A DNA stretch of 64,000 nt from Bacteroides sp. (GTDB lineage Bacteria; Bacillota; Clostridia; Oscillospirales; Ruminococcaceae), in the NCBI GenBank assembly GCA_023663265.1, contig JAMPHV010000002.1, forward strand, positions 1 through 64,000, in the 5' to 3' direction. Made by a program: the position numbers and the translations under genes. The notes beneath the pieces were generated by a model. The model did no database searches, was not told the DNA's origin, and worked only from the letters and a program-made list of their open reading frames with translations. How positions within the stretch are numbered: position 1 is the first letter of the stretch; every line of letters begins with the position of its first letter. Shown here piece after piece: positions 17,073 to 24,807 of this stretch.

Positions 17073-17177
17073 TTACACCGCAACTTTATTTTTGGTACGC
17101 AAAAAATACTTGAAGCTAAAATAAAAGCCCAAGCCGCTAAACCAAAATATAAAGGAGAATGTTAATAAATTATGCAT
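17073..17177 (-). CDS. Aromatic-rich leader peptide (or small membrane protein)
   Basis: 34 codons with a strong ribosome site (AGGAG at 17184-17188, six bases before ATG) and its own promoter. Eight Phe, two Tyr and one Trp make 11 of 34 residues aromatic (stretches TFSFIFWF and GFYFSFKYF), followed by a basic tail, RTKNKVAV. The stop lies 30 bases before a U-run terminator, and the shikimate operon follows. This is the layout of a classical attenuation leader peptide (compare pheA and pheST leaders of enterobacteria). The last codons (17075-17083) can pair with the 5' arm of the terminator. The alternative is a short hydrophobic membrane protein or toxin-like peptide in its own transcription unit. 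Confidence 0.65.
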   Translation of the reverse strand: MHNLLTFSFIFWFSGLGFYFSFKYFLRTKNKVAV

Positions 17178-17212
17178 AGTATGCTCCTGCATTTAAATTT
17201 TTTTACTTTTTT

Positions 17213-17241
17213 ATTTTACCGCAGCAATGTTAATTTGTCAA
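17213..17241 (-). promoter_or_regulatory. Sigma-A promoter of the aro leader
   Basis: On the minus strand TTGACA, 17 bases, TAAAAT. It starts a transcript about 30 bases before the leader ORF. No other good promoter was found before the methyltransferase and aro genes, so this probably drives the operon. Confidence 0.8.
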
Positions 17242-17259
17242 TACCCTAATGAAAATTTT

Positions 17260-18921
17260 TTAAAGAACATCGCTTAAATTTAACGCGCTGATAAGTCCCT
17301 TTACCGACGAGGTGATGATGTCGCTGTGCAATCCCGCTCCCCAGGTTATAACTCCGTTTTTGTCGGCGAGCTCCACATAGGATATTGCCTTGGATTTTGA
17401 GCCCGTGTTCAAGGCGTGCTCTTTATAGGAGCATATGGTAAAGGTAATATTCAGACAGCGTCTGAGCGCGTCGCTTACGGCGTCGAGCCTTCCGTTGCCC
17501 GTGCCTGTGATCACTCTTTCCTTGTTGTTCTGAACAACGGTGAGCTTCGCTTCGTATTCGTCTCCCTGAACGAAATGCACCTCTTTGTACTTAAGCTTTT
17601 TCTCCGAATTTACGAAATTTTCCATAAAAGCGTCGTATATTTCGTCGGGCAAAAGCTCCTTGTGCTGCTTATCCGAAACGTCCTTCAAAAAATAGCTGAC
17701 GGTTTCGCGGAATTTGGGCGGAAGGTCGATCCCGAATTTTTTCTGGAGAAGGAAGCCGATGCCTCCCTTGCCGCTTTGACTGTTGATACGTATAACGTCC
17801 CCGTCGTATTGTCTGCCGACGTCCTTGGGGTCGATAGGCAGGTAGGGGACCGTCCAGTGAGGCACCGCCTTTTCCTCGCGCCACCTCATGCCCTTCGCTA
17901 TGGCGTCCTGATGCGAACCCGAGAAAGCGGCGTACACTAAGGCGCCGCCGTAAGGCTGACGCTCGTTTACCTTCATTCCCGTCAGCTTTTCGTATACCGC
18001 AACGGTCTCGGGCATATTTTCAAAGTCAAGCTTAGGGTCTACGCCGTGAGTATACATATTGAGAGCCAGCGTGACTATGTCTACGTTTCCCGTTCTTTCG
18101 CCGTTTCCGAAGAGCGTGCCCTCGACCCTGTCCGCTCCCGCAAGCAGACCAAGCTCGGTGTCCGCTACGCCGCAGCCTCTGTCGTTATGAGGGTGCAGTG
18201 AAACTATCACGTTTTCTCTTTTATAAAGATTGCCGCACATGTATTCTATCTGGCTTGCGTAAACGTGCGGCATAGACAGCTCCACGGTCACGGGGAGGTT
18301 GATGATGACCTTATGCTCGGGAGTGGGCTCCCACACCTTCAGCACCTCGTTGCATATCTCGAGGGCAAATTCCATTTCGGTGCCCGTAAAGCTTTCGGGA
18401 GAGTATTCAAAGCTGAAATTACCCTCAAATTCATCGGCATATCTGAGGAACAGCCTTGCGCCGCTTACGGCAATATCGATTATCTCTTCCTTTGATTTTC
18501 TGAAAACCTGCTCCCGCTGTGCGACGGAGGTTGAATTATAAAGATGTACGATCGCGCTTTTTGCGCCTTTTAAAGCCTCGAAGGTCTTTTTTATGATATG
18601 CTCACGTGATTGGGTAAGCACCTGAATGGTAACATCATCGGGAATAAGCTCCTGCTCGATCAGAGCGCGGCAAAACTCGTATTCGGTTTCGGAAGCGGCG
18701 GGGAATCCCACCTCGATTTCCTTGAAGCCTATTTTTACAAGGTATTTAAAAAATTCCAGCTTCTCGTCTAACGTCATCGGGACCACCAACGCCTGGTTTC
18801 CGTCCCTCAGATCAACGCTGCACCATATCGGGGCTTTGTCAAGGTATTCCCTCTGCGTCCATTTAAAGCAGGGGTAAGGGGGCATAAAATAGTTTCTTGT
18901 GTACTTTTCCGTGTTTTTCAT
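17260..18921 (-). CDS. leuA: 2-isopropylmalate synthase, long (LeuA type 2) form
   Basis: 553 residues. First committed step of leucine synthesis: 2-ketoisovalerate plus acetyl-CoA gives 2-isopropylmalate. The catalytic barrel carries DLRDGNQALVVPM and HPHNDRGCGVADTELGLLAGADRVEG with the metal-binding HxH-type motif; GNGERTGNVD is also typical. The C-terminal 140 residues form the LeuA regulatory domain that senses leucine. The length and the YFMPPYPCFKW start match the actinobacterial/fungal-like IPMS group rather than the roughly 510-residue form. Controlled by the T-box leader directly upstream. No leuBCD follows in this window. Confidence 0.95.
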   Translation of the reverse strand: MKNTEKYTRNYFMPPYPCFKWTQREYLDKAPIWCSVDLRDGNQALVVPMTLDEKLEFFKYLVKIGFKEIEVGFPAASETEYEFCRALIEQELIPDDVTIQVLTQSREHIIKKTFEALKGAKSAIVHLYNSTSVAQREQVFRKSKEEIIDIAVSGARLFLRYADEFEGNFSFEYSPESFTGTEMEFALEICNEVLKVWEPTPEHKVIINLPVTVELSMPHVYASQIEYMCGNLYKRENVIVSLHPHNDRGCGVADTELGLLAGADRVEGTLFGNGERTGNVDIVTLALNMYTHGVDPKLDFENMPETVAVYEKLTGMKVNERQPYGGALVYAAFSGSHQDAIAKGMRWREEKAVPHWTVPYLPIDPKDVGRQYDGDVIRINSQSGKGGIGFLLQKKFGIDLPPKFRETVSYFLKDVSDKQHKELLPDEIYDAFMENFVNSEKKLKYKEVHFVQGDEYEAKLTVVQNNKERVITGTGNGRLDAVSDALRRCLNITFTICSYKEHALNTGSKSKAISYVELADKNGVITWGAGLHSDIITSSVKGLISALNLSDVL

Positions 18922-19007
18922 ATTGTTTTTCCTTTCTCGGTTTGTGGGAAAGGTACGGAGCGTGAATTATAATAATACCAATCACGCTTCGGGCACCAAA
19001 AAATATT

Positions 19008-19306
19008 AAAACCCGCCTCTTTTGCAAAGAGACGGGGATAAATCCTCGCGGTACCACTCTTTTTAGCACGGCGCAGACCGCGCTCACCTTAACCACATCA
19101 ATCAATGTGTAACTCTGTAACGGGAGTACCCGATCAAGCCTACTTTTGTGATTCAGCCGACTGCTCGAGGGCGAGCTATTACAATTCCGTTTTACCGTTT
19201 CGCATCACGAGACCCGTTTTCACGCTCATGGCTTGTGGACACAGGCTCACACAACGGCTTTCTGAAAAAACAAAACTGCTTTTTTCCCTGTCATCGCATT
19301 TCATTA
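19008..19306 (-). ncRNA. T-box riboswitch leader of leuA
   Basis: On the minus strand the conserved T-box AGAGTGGTACCGCGAGG lies at 19044-19060, followed by the terminator CCCGTCTCTTTGCAAAAGAGGCGGG and a T-run (19008-19040). Upstream are stem I features, including AGAAAGCCGTTG and GTGTGAGCC. A CTC triplet (plus-strand 19209-19211, in GGGTCTCGTG) sits where the specifier codon is expected and would read tRNA-Leu, fitting leuA. Uncharged tRNA-Leu would stabilise the antiterminator. The specifier placement is inferred by eye. Confidence 0.9.
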
Positions 19307-19713
19307 TCATATATTATATTAGATTTTTTTTCACTTGTCAAGTCCTTTTTCGTATTTTTTTCTTTTTCTTTTTTGTGAAAAAGCTCCTTAAAGCCCACGA
19401 AGACCAGCAGACCCGCAAACAGCCTTTGAAGAAAGAGCACGTCGATGCGGGAGGAAATAAACGTCCCCAGCAGTATTCCGACAATTCCGCCGGGGATCAG
19501 CTTAAGCAGCACGCGCCATTTTATAAGGCGGTTTTTTTGATGTATCATCAGCGATATAAGGGCGACGGGAAGAAAGAAAAGAAGATTAACGCCCTGGGCG
19601 GTTATTTGATTCACATCGGCGAAGGCGGTAAGGTAAATTATCAGTATAAACCCTCCGCCAAAGCCCATAGAGGCGGCTATCCCCGAGAGAAGCCCTATTA
19701 TTATATTCATCAT
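19291..19713 (-). CDS. TSUP (TauE/SafE) permease, second half-size subunit
   Basis: 140 residues with about four membrane helices. It begins MNIIIGLLSGIAASMGFGGGFILI, the repeat motif of the sulfite-exporter TauE/SafE (DUF81) family, which normally has two such halves in one protein of about 250 residues. Here the halves are separate genes overlapping by four bases (ATGA), so they probably assemble as a heterodimer. The cargo is unknown; family members move sulfite, sulfoacetate and other organic anions. The C-terminal 25 residues (after residue 112) are highly charged, and their DNA hosts the leuA promoter. Confidence 0.8.
   Translation of the reverse strand: MMNIIIGLLSGIAASMGFGGGFILIIYLTAFADVNQITAQGVNLLFFLPVALISLMIHQKNRLIKWRVLLKLIPGGIVGILLGTFISSRIDVLFLQRLFAGLLVFVGFKELFHKKEKEKNTKKDLTSEKKSNIIYDNEMR
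19313..19341 (-). promoter_or_regulatory. Promoter of the leuA T-box transcript
   Basis: On the minus strand TTGACA, 17 bases, TATAAT: perfect consensus. It lies inside the last codons of the upstream permease gene, which ends at 19291. Confidence 0.85.
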
Positions 19714-20054
19714 GTTTTCACCAGTATCCTAAAAGCCGCAAGGAGTATCACGACGCCGAAAATTCGTCTCAAAAGGGAATTGGGGATTTTTTTGAGCAGC
19801 ACTGCGCCCGCGATGGCGCCAACGACGCCGTAGGGAATATAATCCAAAGCCAGACCGAGGTCGAGCTTGTCTCCCAGCAGATAGCTTATTGTGGTGGCAA
19901 GGCTTAAGACAAATATCAGCGCTACCGAGGTAGCGTGGCTCTCCTTAGGCTCAAGCCTTGCCGTTTCCAGCAGCGGTACGGCGGCAACTCCGCCGCCCGA
20001 GCCGAACAGTCCGTTCAGCAGTCCGCATATTATGCCCATAAAAATTTTTTTCAT
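19710..20054 (-). CDS. TSUP (TauE/SafE) permease, first half-size subunit
   Basis: 114 residues from MKKIFMG, chosen because GGAG lies five bases upstream; an earlier in-frame ATG at 20075 lacks a ribosome site. Motif GIICGLLNGLFGSGGGVAAVPLL, then four membrane helices ending in RRIFGVVILLAAFRIL. It is the partner of the next gene; together they equal one normal TSUP protein. Confidence 0.8.
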   Translation of the reverse strand: MKKIFMGIICGLLNGLFGSGGGVAAVPLLETARLEPKESHATSVALIFVLSLATTISYLLGDKLDLGLALDYIPYGVVGAIAGAVLLKKIPNSLLRRIFGVVILLAAFRILVKT

Positions 20055-20167
20055 CGCTTCTCCGTAACAAATCATATTTTGTGTGTATTTTTCCTTTAAA
20101 AGCGTTTTATATACGCCGCTGCTACAAGCTTTGCTTTTAAATCAAGAATTTGCATTGGGAAAATTAT

Positions 20168-20196
20168 TTGACTATTTAACTCGAATATGCTATAAT
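20168..20196 (+). promoter_or_regulatory. Sigma-A promoter of the hemerythrin gene
   Basis: TTGACT, 17 bases, TATAAT. The transcript has a leader of about 130 bases in which I recognise no known riboswitch. Confidence 0.8.
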
Positions 20197-20331
20197 AAAA
20201 AAGAATATTGGGTGATAAGCGCGGGCAGGGCTGCTGGATATCATTCGATTTCCCCGGTTTTAAGCTGTTTTCTTATGCTTCCGTCGGTAACGGACCGAAA
20301 AAATTATTTTGAAAGTTTGAGGAATAGGTAA

Positions 20332-21246
20332 ATGGTAAAAAAATTGGAAAACTTTGACGAGGTATTTGCATGGAAGGATCAGTACTGTGTGGGAGTCGAG
20401 GAAATCGATTCCGCGCATATGCGTTTGTTTACGATAGTACGCAGACTGCTGAAAAATCTGATGGCCAACGATTACGAAAAAAACAAAAAAACCTGTATCG
20501 AGGTAATAAAGTATCTTAAGCAGTATACCGTTCAGCACTTCGCAGAGGAGGAGGCTTTTCAGATCAAAATAGGCTACGGCGGATATACTAACCACAAACG
20601 AATTCACGACAGTATGCGCGACGTCACCATACCTGCTCTTGAAAAGCATATGATCGAATCCGATTTTTCCGAAAAGTCTGTCGATCATTTTGCGGGCGTA
20701 TGCGCGGCATGGCTCACGGCGCACGTAATGCTTGAGGATCAGGCTATCGTCGGAAGGACGAAAAGCATGTGGGAGGCGAATTACGACAGCGACGCGCTTT
20801 CTATTTTGCAGGCACGGTCAGAGCAGTTTATGAACAATATTTTTCAGATTCACATAGAAGCGGAGAATTTGAACTACGACGGATATGATATAGGAAAATC
20901 CATTTATTACTATACTATTTACAAGGATGCGGACAATAATGTATACCGCGCGGTCACGGTGCTTAACAGAGACCTTTTGTGCTTCACCTTAGGCAAGCTT
21001 ATGGGAAAGACGCTTGTTACATTGGACGAGATAGCCATGTCCATGATAGGCGAGCTTACCCGCAATTTTTCGGAAAACTTTATAAGAAGCTATACGGGGA
21101 ACAACATTGTGCTCCTGGGCGACGGAACGGTAGAGAAAAGCAGATTCGAGAGCGATTTTAAGACCAGTCATCCCGATATAAGTATGCTTTGGAATACTCC
21201 CTACGGACATATAGCCTTCAGCTATAAGGCAAAAAAAGCAAATTGA
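20332..21246 (+). CDS. Bacteriohemerythrin with C-terminal CheX-like domain
   Basis: 304 residues. Residues 10-145 form a hemerythrin four-helix bundle with the di-iron ligand pattern HMRLF, HFAEEE, HKRIHD and HVMLED, expected to bind O2 or sense oxygen or redox state. Residues about 165-300 resemble the CheC/CheX/FliY phosphatase fold (VTVLNRDLLCFTLGKLMGK, then DEIAMSMIGELTRNFSENF), a domain that acts on CheY-like proteins. A fused sensor-phosphatase is unusual. There are no chemotaxis genes nearby. The domain assignment of the second half is by pattern only. Confidence 0.8.
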   Translation: MVKKLENFDEVFAWKDQYCVGVEEIDSAHMRLFTIVRRLLKNLMANDYEKNKKTCIEVIKYLKQYTVQHFAEEEAFQIKIGYGGYTNHKRIHDSMRDVTIPALEKHMIESDFSEKSVDHFAGVCAAWLTAHVMLEDQAIVGRTKSMWEANYDSDALSILQARSEQFMNNIFQIHIEAENLNYDGYDIGKSIYYYTIYKDADNNVYRAVTVLNRDLLCFTLGKLMGKTLVTLDEIAMSMIGELTRNFSENFIRSYTGNNIVLLGDGTVEKSRFESDFKTSHPDISMLWNTPYGHIAFSYKAKKAN

Positions 21247-21313
21247 ACCGATAAAAAAACATATAATATAAATAAAAAAACAGAATGAAAGAAAAAAGAA
21301 AGGATATAAGAAA

Positions 21314-22402
21314 ATGACTATCGGAAAATTTTTTAAGACGTTTACCGCCGCAGCTTTGTGCGTCGGTATTTTATCGGGCTGCTCGGCAGCCGACGCTCCC
21401 GAGGAAAACGGCGGGCTCGATCCCGTTTCGAACGGATTTGGCTCCGAAACGGCGGGAGACGTTGATACCGAAGTCTCCGACACTCAAAAGGAATCGGAAC
21501 CCTCCGACGGCGGAGAAACGGAAAAAATCAAGATAACCGCCTTAAGCGGTCCCACCGCAATGGGCATGACAAAGCTTATGGAGGACAGCGAAGGCGAGGA
21601 CTGTCCTTATGAGTTCAGCATAGTATCGGCGGTCGATGAAATTTCTCCCAGGGTAATAAAGGGAGATACCGATATTTTCTGCGTACCGGCGAATTTGGCT
21701 TCGGTGCTTTACAATAAAACCGAGGGCGGCATCAAGGTGCTGGCTGTAAATACGTTAGGAGTCATATACATTTGCGAAAACGGAAGCACGGTGACCAATA
21801 TTTCCGATTTGAAGGGAAAAACCCTTTATGCAAGCGGAAAAAACGCCACGCCCGAGTATGCCTTGAATTATATTTTGACTCAGAACGGTATAGACCCCGA
21901 AAAGGATATCACCATCGAATGGAAAAGCGAGCACGCGGAATGTGCGGCGGCTCTGCTTGCCGACGAGGACGGCGTCGCAATGATGCCTCAGCCCTTTGTG
22001 ACCAGCGCGCAGGCTCAGAACGAGGGGATAAATATCGTGCTTGATCTTACGGAGGAATGGAACAAGCTGGAAAACGGCAGCGCAATGATCACGGGAGTAG
22101 TGGCGGTAAGAACGGAATACGCGGACAAAAACCCCGGCGCCGTAAACGAGTTTCTGACAAGATACGCGGCTTCGGTGGAATATGTGAACGGCAACGTACC
22201 GCAGGCGGCTCAGCTTGTGGAAAAATACGGGATCATCAAGGCGGCTGTGGCTGAAAAAGCCATACCTAAGTGCAATATCGTCTGCATTACCGCCGAGGAA
22301 ATGAAGGAAAAGCTTTCGGGATATCTTAACGTGCTGTTTGAGCAGGTTCCCGAAGCGGTAGGCGGCGCGGTCCCCGACGCGGACTTTTATTACGGAGCAT
22401 AA
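21314..22402 (+). CDS. ABC transporter substrate-binding lipoprotein (NitT/TauT/Ssu type)
   Basis: 362 residues. Lipoprotein signal with lipobox LSGC (Cys at about 24), then a Glu/Asp-rich linker and a periplasmic-binding-protein type II domain from about 75 (KITALSGPTAMGM, PANLASVLYNKTEGGIKVLAVNTLGV, DLKGKTLYASG, LLADEDGVAMMPQPFVTSA). This group binds nitrate, taurine, alkanesulfonates, thiamine precursors and similar compounds; the substrate cannot be chosen here. First gene of a complete three-gene importer. Confidence 0.88.
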   Translation: MTIGKFFKTFTAAALCVGILSGCSAADAPEENGGLDPVSNGFGSETAGDVDTEVSDTQKESEPSDGGETEKIKITALSGPTAMGMTKLMEDSEGEDCPYEFSIVSAVDEISPRVIKGDTDIFCVPANLASVLYNKTEGGIKVLAVNTLGVIYICENGSTVTNISDLKGKTLYASGKNATPEYALNYILTQNGIDPEKDITIEWKSEHAECAAALLADEDGVAMMPQPFVTSAQAQNEGINIVLDLTEEWNKLENGSAMITGVVAVRTEYADKNPGAVNEFLTRYAASVEYVNGNVPQAAQLVEKYGIIKAAVAEKAIPKCNIVCITAEEMKEKLSGYLNVLFEQVPEAVGGAVPDADFYYGA

Positions 22403-22428
22403 ATATTTGAAAAGGGTTTGACCTAAAA

Positions 22429-23175
22429 ATGAAAAAGCGCGTTACGGCATTGCTTTGCGCGGTGTTTTGGCTTGTTATATGGCAGCTTGGCGCAATGGCT
22501 CTGAATCAGAAGATACTTTTGGCGTCTCCCGTTGAAGTGATACAAAAAATATTTGTTCTTTCGGCGGAGCCCGATTTTTGGAAAAGTATCCTGTTTTCCG
22601 CGGGGAGGATACTTCTCGGCTTTGTCTTGGGTCTTGTTATCGGAGTGAGCTTGGCCGCGGCGGCGGGAAAGCTGTACTTTGTTCGGAGGCTTCTGTCTCC
22701 GCTCGTATCGGCGCTTAAAGCCGTTCCCGTGGCTTCCTTTACAATACTTGCGCTGATATGGGTCTCCTCAAAAAATCTTTCGGTGTTGGTGACGTTTTTG
22801 ATCTGCCTGCCCATTATTTACCTGAATATGCTGGAGGGCATAGATTCCCTTGATATGAAGCTCACAGAAATGGCAAGGGTGTTTGAAATACCTTCTTGGA
22901 GAAGGATCGTGGGTATCTATCTGTCGCAGCTTCTTCCTTATTTCCGTTCTGCGGTGGGGCTTGCGATAGGGCTGTGCTGGAAGTCCGGCGTTGCCGCGGA
23001 GGTCATAGGGATACCCGTCGGCTCCGTGGGGGAAAAGCTGTATCAAGCAAAGGTCTACCTTGAAACCGCCGATCTGTTCGCGTGGACGGTCGTTGTAATT
23101 CTTGCAAGCTATATTTGCGAAAAGCTTTTTATGGCGGCTGTGAATTTACTTGTAAAGCGAGTTGAGAGAATGTAG
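22429..23175 (+). CDS. ABC transporter permease (NitT/TauT/Ssu type)
   Basis: 248 residues, six membrane helices. It has the BPD_transp_1 signature with the EAA-like loop around EMARVFEIPSWRRIVGIYLSQLLPYF. It lies 26 bases after the binding protein and 26 bases before the ATPase gene, so the three form one operon. Confidence 0.9.
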   Translation: MKKRVTALLCAVFWLVIWQLGAMALNQKILLASPVEVIQKIFVLSAEPDFWKSILFSAGRILLGFVLGLVIGVSLAAAAGKLYFVRRLLSPLVSALKAVPVASFTILALIWVSSKNLSVLVTFLICLPIIYLNMLEGIDSLDMKLTEMARVFEIPSWRRIVGIYLSQLLPYFRSAVGLAIGLCWKSGVAAEVIGIPVGSVGEKLYQAKVYLETADLFAWTVVVILASYICEKLFMAAVNLLVKRVERM

Positions 23176-23201
23176 CAGATTTAACGGAGGCGCTTCTGAA
23201 A

Positions 23202-23795
23202 ATGGAAGTTATTGCGGAAAATATAAAAAAGTCTTTCGGCGAGATCACAGTGCTGGACGGGTTTTCTCATATTTTTGCCGACGGCGGTACAACTGCGGTC
23301 GTGGGACAGTCGGGCTGCGGTAAATCCACGCTTTTGGCTGTTTTAATGGGAATACTTTCTCCCGACAGCGGGACTGTGATCTGTCCCAAGCCGATCAGCG
23401 CGGTGTTTCAGGAAGATCGGCTGTGCGAGAATCTTACCGTTTCCGCCAATATACGCTTGGTCTCGGGAAAGAAGCGCGGCAGGGCGGAAATAGCGGAGGA
23501 GCTTACAAGAATAGGGCTCGATAAATGCGAAAACAAGACCGTAAAGGAGCTTAGCGGCGGCATGAAACGCAGGGTCGCCTTGCTGAGAGCCTTGACGGCG
23601 GACAGCGAAGCGATTTTTTTGGACGAGCCGTTCAAGGGACTGGACAGCGGGACAAAGGAGCTTGTAATGGCGTACTGCAAAGAAAAAATAAAGGGAAAAA
23701 CCGCAATATTCGTAACTCACGATATGGCGGAGCGCGATTTTCTTGCCGACGAGGTCATATGTCTTAACGATCATATTGCGAAAGGAATTATATAA
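23202..23795 (+). CDS. ABC transporter ATP-binding protein (SsuB/TauB type)
   Basis: 197 residues, shorter than the usual 240-260 for this group but with every ATPase motif: GQSGCGKST (Walker A), VFQEDRL (Q-loop), LSGGMKRRVALLRAL (signature), AIFLDEPF (Walker B) and VTHDM (switch His). The missing part is the C-terminal extension. Preceded by GGAGG. Works with the two genes upstream. Confidence 0.9.
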   Translation: MEVIAENIKKSFGEITVLDGFSHIFADGGTTAVVGQSGCGKSTLLAVLMGILSPDSGTVICPKPISAVFQEDRLCENLTVSANIRLVSGKKRGRAEIAEELTRIGLDKCENKTVKELSGGMKRRVALLRALTADSEAIFLDEPFKGLDSGTKELVMAYCKEKIKGKTAIFVTHDMAERDFLADEVICLNDHIAKGII

Positions 23796-23798
23796 ATT

Positions 23799-24704
23799 AT
23801 GGCAAGCTACATTGTTTTATTTAATCCTTTAGCGGGAAACGGAAAAGGCGAGGAGGAAGCAAAAAGACTTAACGAGCTGTTAAAGGAAGACGATCTTCAA
23901 TTTTACGACATGACAAAAATCAGCGATTATGGCGAATTTTTCGATTCGCTTTCGGAAAGCTCAAGGCTTGTCGTTGCGGGCGGGGACGGTACTTTGAACC
24001 GTTTTGTCAACGCGGCTGACGAAAGATATCTTTCTCGGGACGTCTATTATTACGCAACTGGAACGGGCAACGATTTTCTTCTTGACGTCGGCGGAAAAAA
24101 GGGAGACGCTCCCTTTAAAATAAACAAATACATAGTCAATCTTCCGACGGTTACGGTAAACGGAGTCGAAAGCAAGTTTATCAACGGCGTAGGCTACGGA
24201 ATCGACGGCTATTGCTGCGAGGAGGGGGACAGGCTCAGACAGATACCCGGCAAAAAGGTAGACTACACCGCCATCGCCATAAAGGGACTGCTGGGAAAAT
24301 ACAGCCCCGTCAACGCTGTGGTAACGGTTGACGGAAAAAGACACGAATATAAAAAGGCGTGGCTCGCCCCTACCATGAACGGAAGGTTTTACGGAGGAGG
24401 GATCATGCCCGCCCCCAAGCAGGACAGGCTGAATAACTCAACGGTTTCCACAATGATTTTTTACGGTTCGGGCAGGCTGCGGACCTTAGCGATCTTTCCC
24501 ACGATCTTTAAGGGAGAGCATGTTAAGCATACCAAGGTGATAGAAATTTTTCGCGGAAAAGAGATTACCGTGAGCTTTGACCGCCCCACAGCGCTGCAGA
24601 TCGACGGCGAAACGGTATTGGGCGCGACCGAATACACGGTCAGGGTATGCGGCGGCCGCGCGAATGACGCGGAAAAGGAAAAGGAGACCGCTGCTGCGAC
24701 TTAA
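23799..24704 (+). CDS. Diacylglycerol kinase family lipid kinase
   Basis: 301 residues. N-terminal DAGK catalytic domain with NPLAGNGKG and the nucleotide-binding VVAGGDGTLNRFVN and GTGNDFL; the C-terminal beta-sandwich carries NGVGYGIDGYC, APTMNGRFYGGGIMPAP and LQIDGE. Likely phosphorylates diacylglycerol or a related lipid (DgkB/YegS type) at the membrane. It starts four bases after the ABC ATPase stop, so it is cotranscribed, though the biological link is unclear. Confidence 0.9.
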   Translation: MASYIVLFNPLAGNGKGEEEAKRLNELLKEDDLQFYDMTKISDYGEFFDSLSESSRLVVAGGDGTLNRFVNAADERYLSRDVYYYATGTGNDFLLDVGGKKGDAPFKINKYIVNLPTVTVNGVESKFINGVGYGIDGYCCEEGDRLRQIPGKKVDYTAIAIKGLLGKYSPVNAVVTVDGKRHEYKKAWLAPTMNGRFYGGGIMPAPKQDRLNNSTVSTMIFYGSGRLRTLAIFPTIFKGEHVKHTKVIEIFRGKEITVSFDRPTALQIDGETVLGATEYTVRVCGGRANDAEKEKETAAAT

Positions 24705-24729
24705 AACGCTTCGCTTTGTATCTGCAAGC

Positions 24730-24758
24730 TTGACATATAAGCGAAAAAGTGTTACAAT
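24730..24758 (+). promoter_or_regulatory. Sigma-A promoter of the GGDEF gene
   Basis: TTGACA, 17 bases, TACAAT, ending 49 bases before the start codon. Confidence 0.8.
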
Positions 24759-24807
24759 TATTTTACAGCGTTTATGCGAATACATGTGTTTGAGGAAATG
24801 AAGCTTT

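Noticed and set aside
19105..19833. 242-codon plus-strand open frame over the T-box and TSUP genes
   Set aside because: It covers the reverse complement of a T-box leader and membrane-protein coding sequence, and the product looks random.
20197..20331. Possible c-di-GMP riboswitch in the hemerythrin leader
   Set aside because: The leader contains GGGCAGGG and a small CCGTCGGTAACGG hairpin, but the conserved tetraloop-receptor and GGGACGCAAAGCCTCCGG-type core of GEMM-I is absent.
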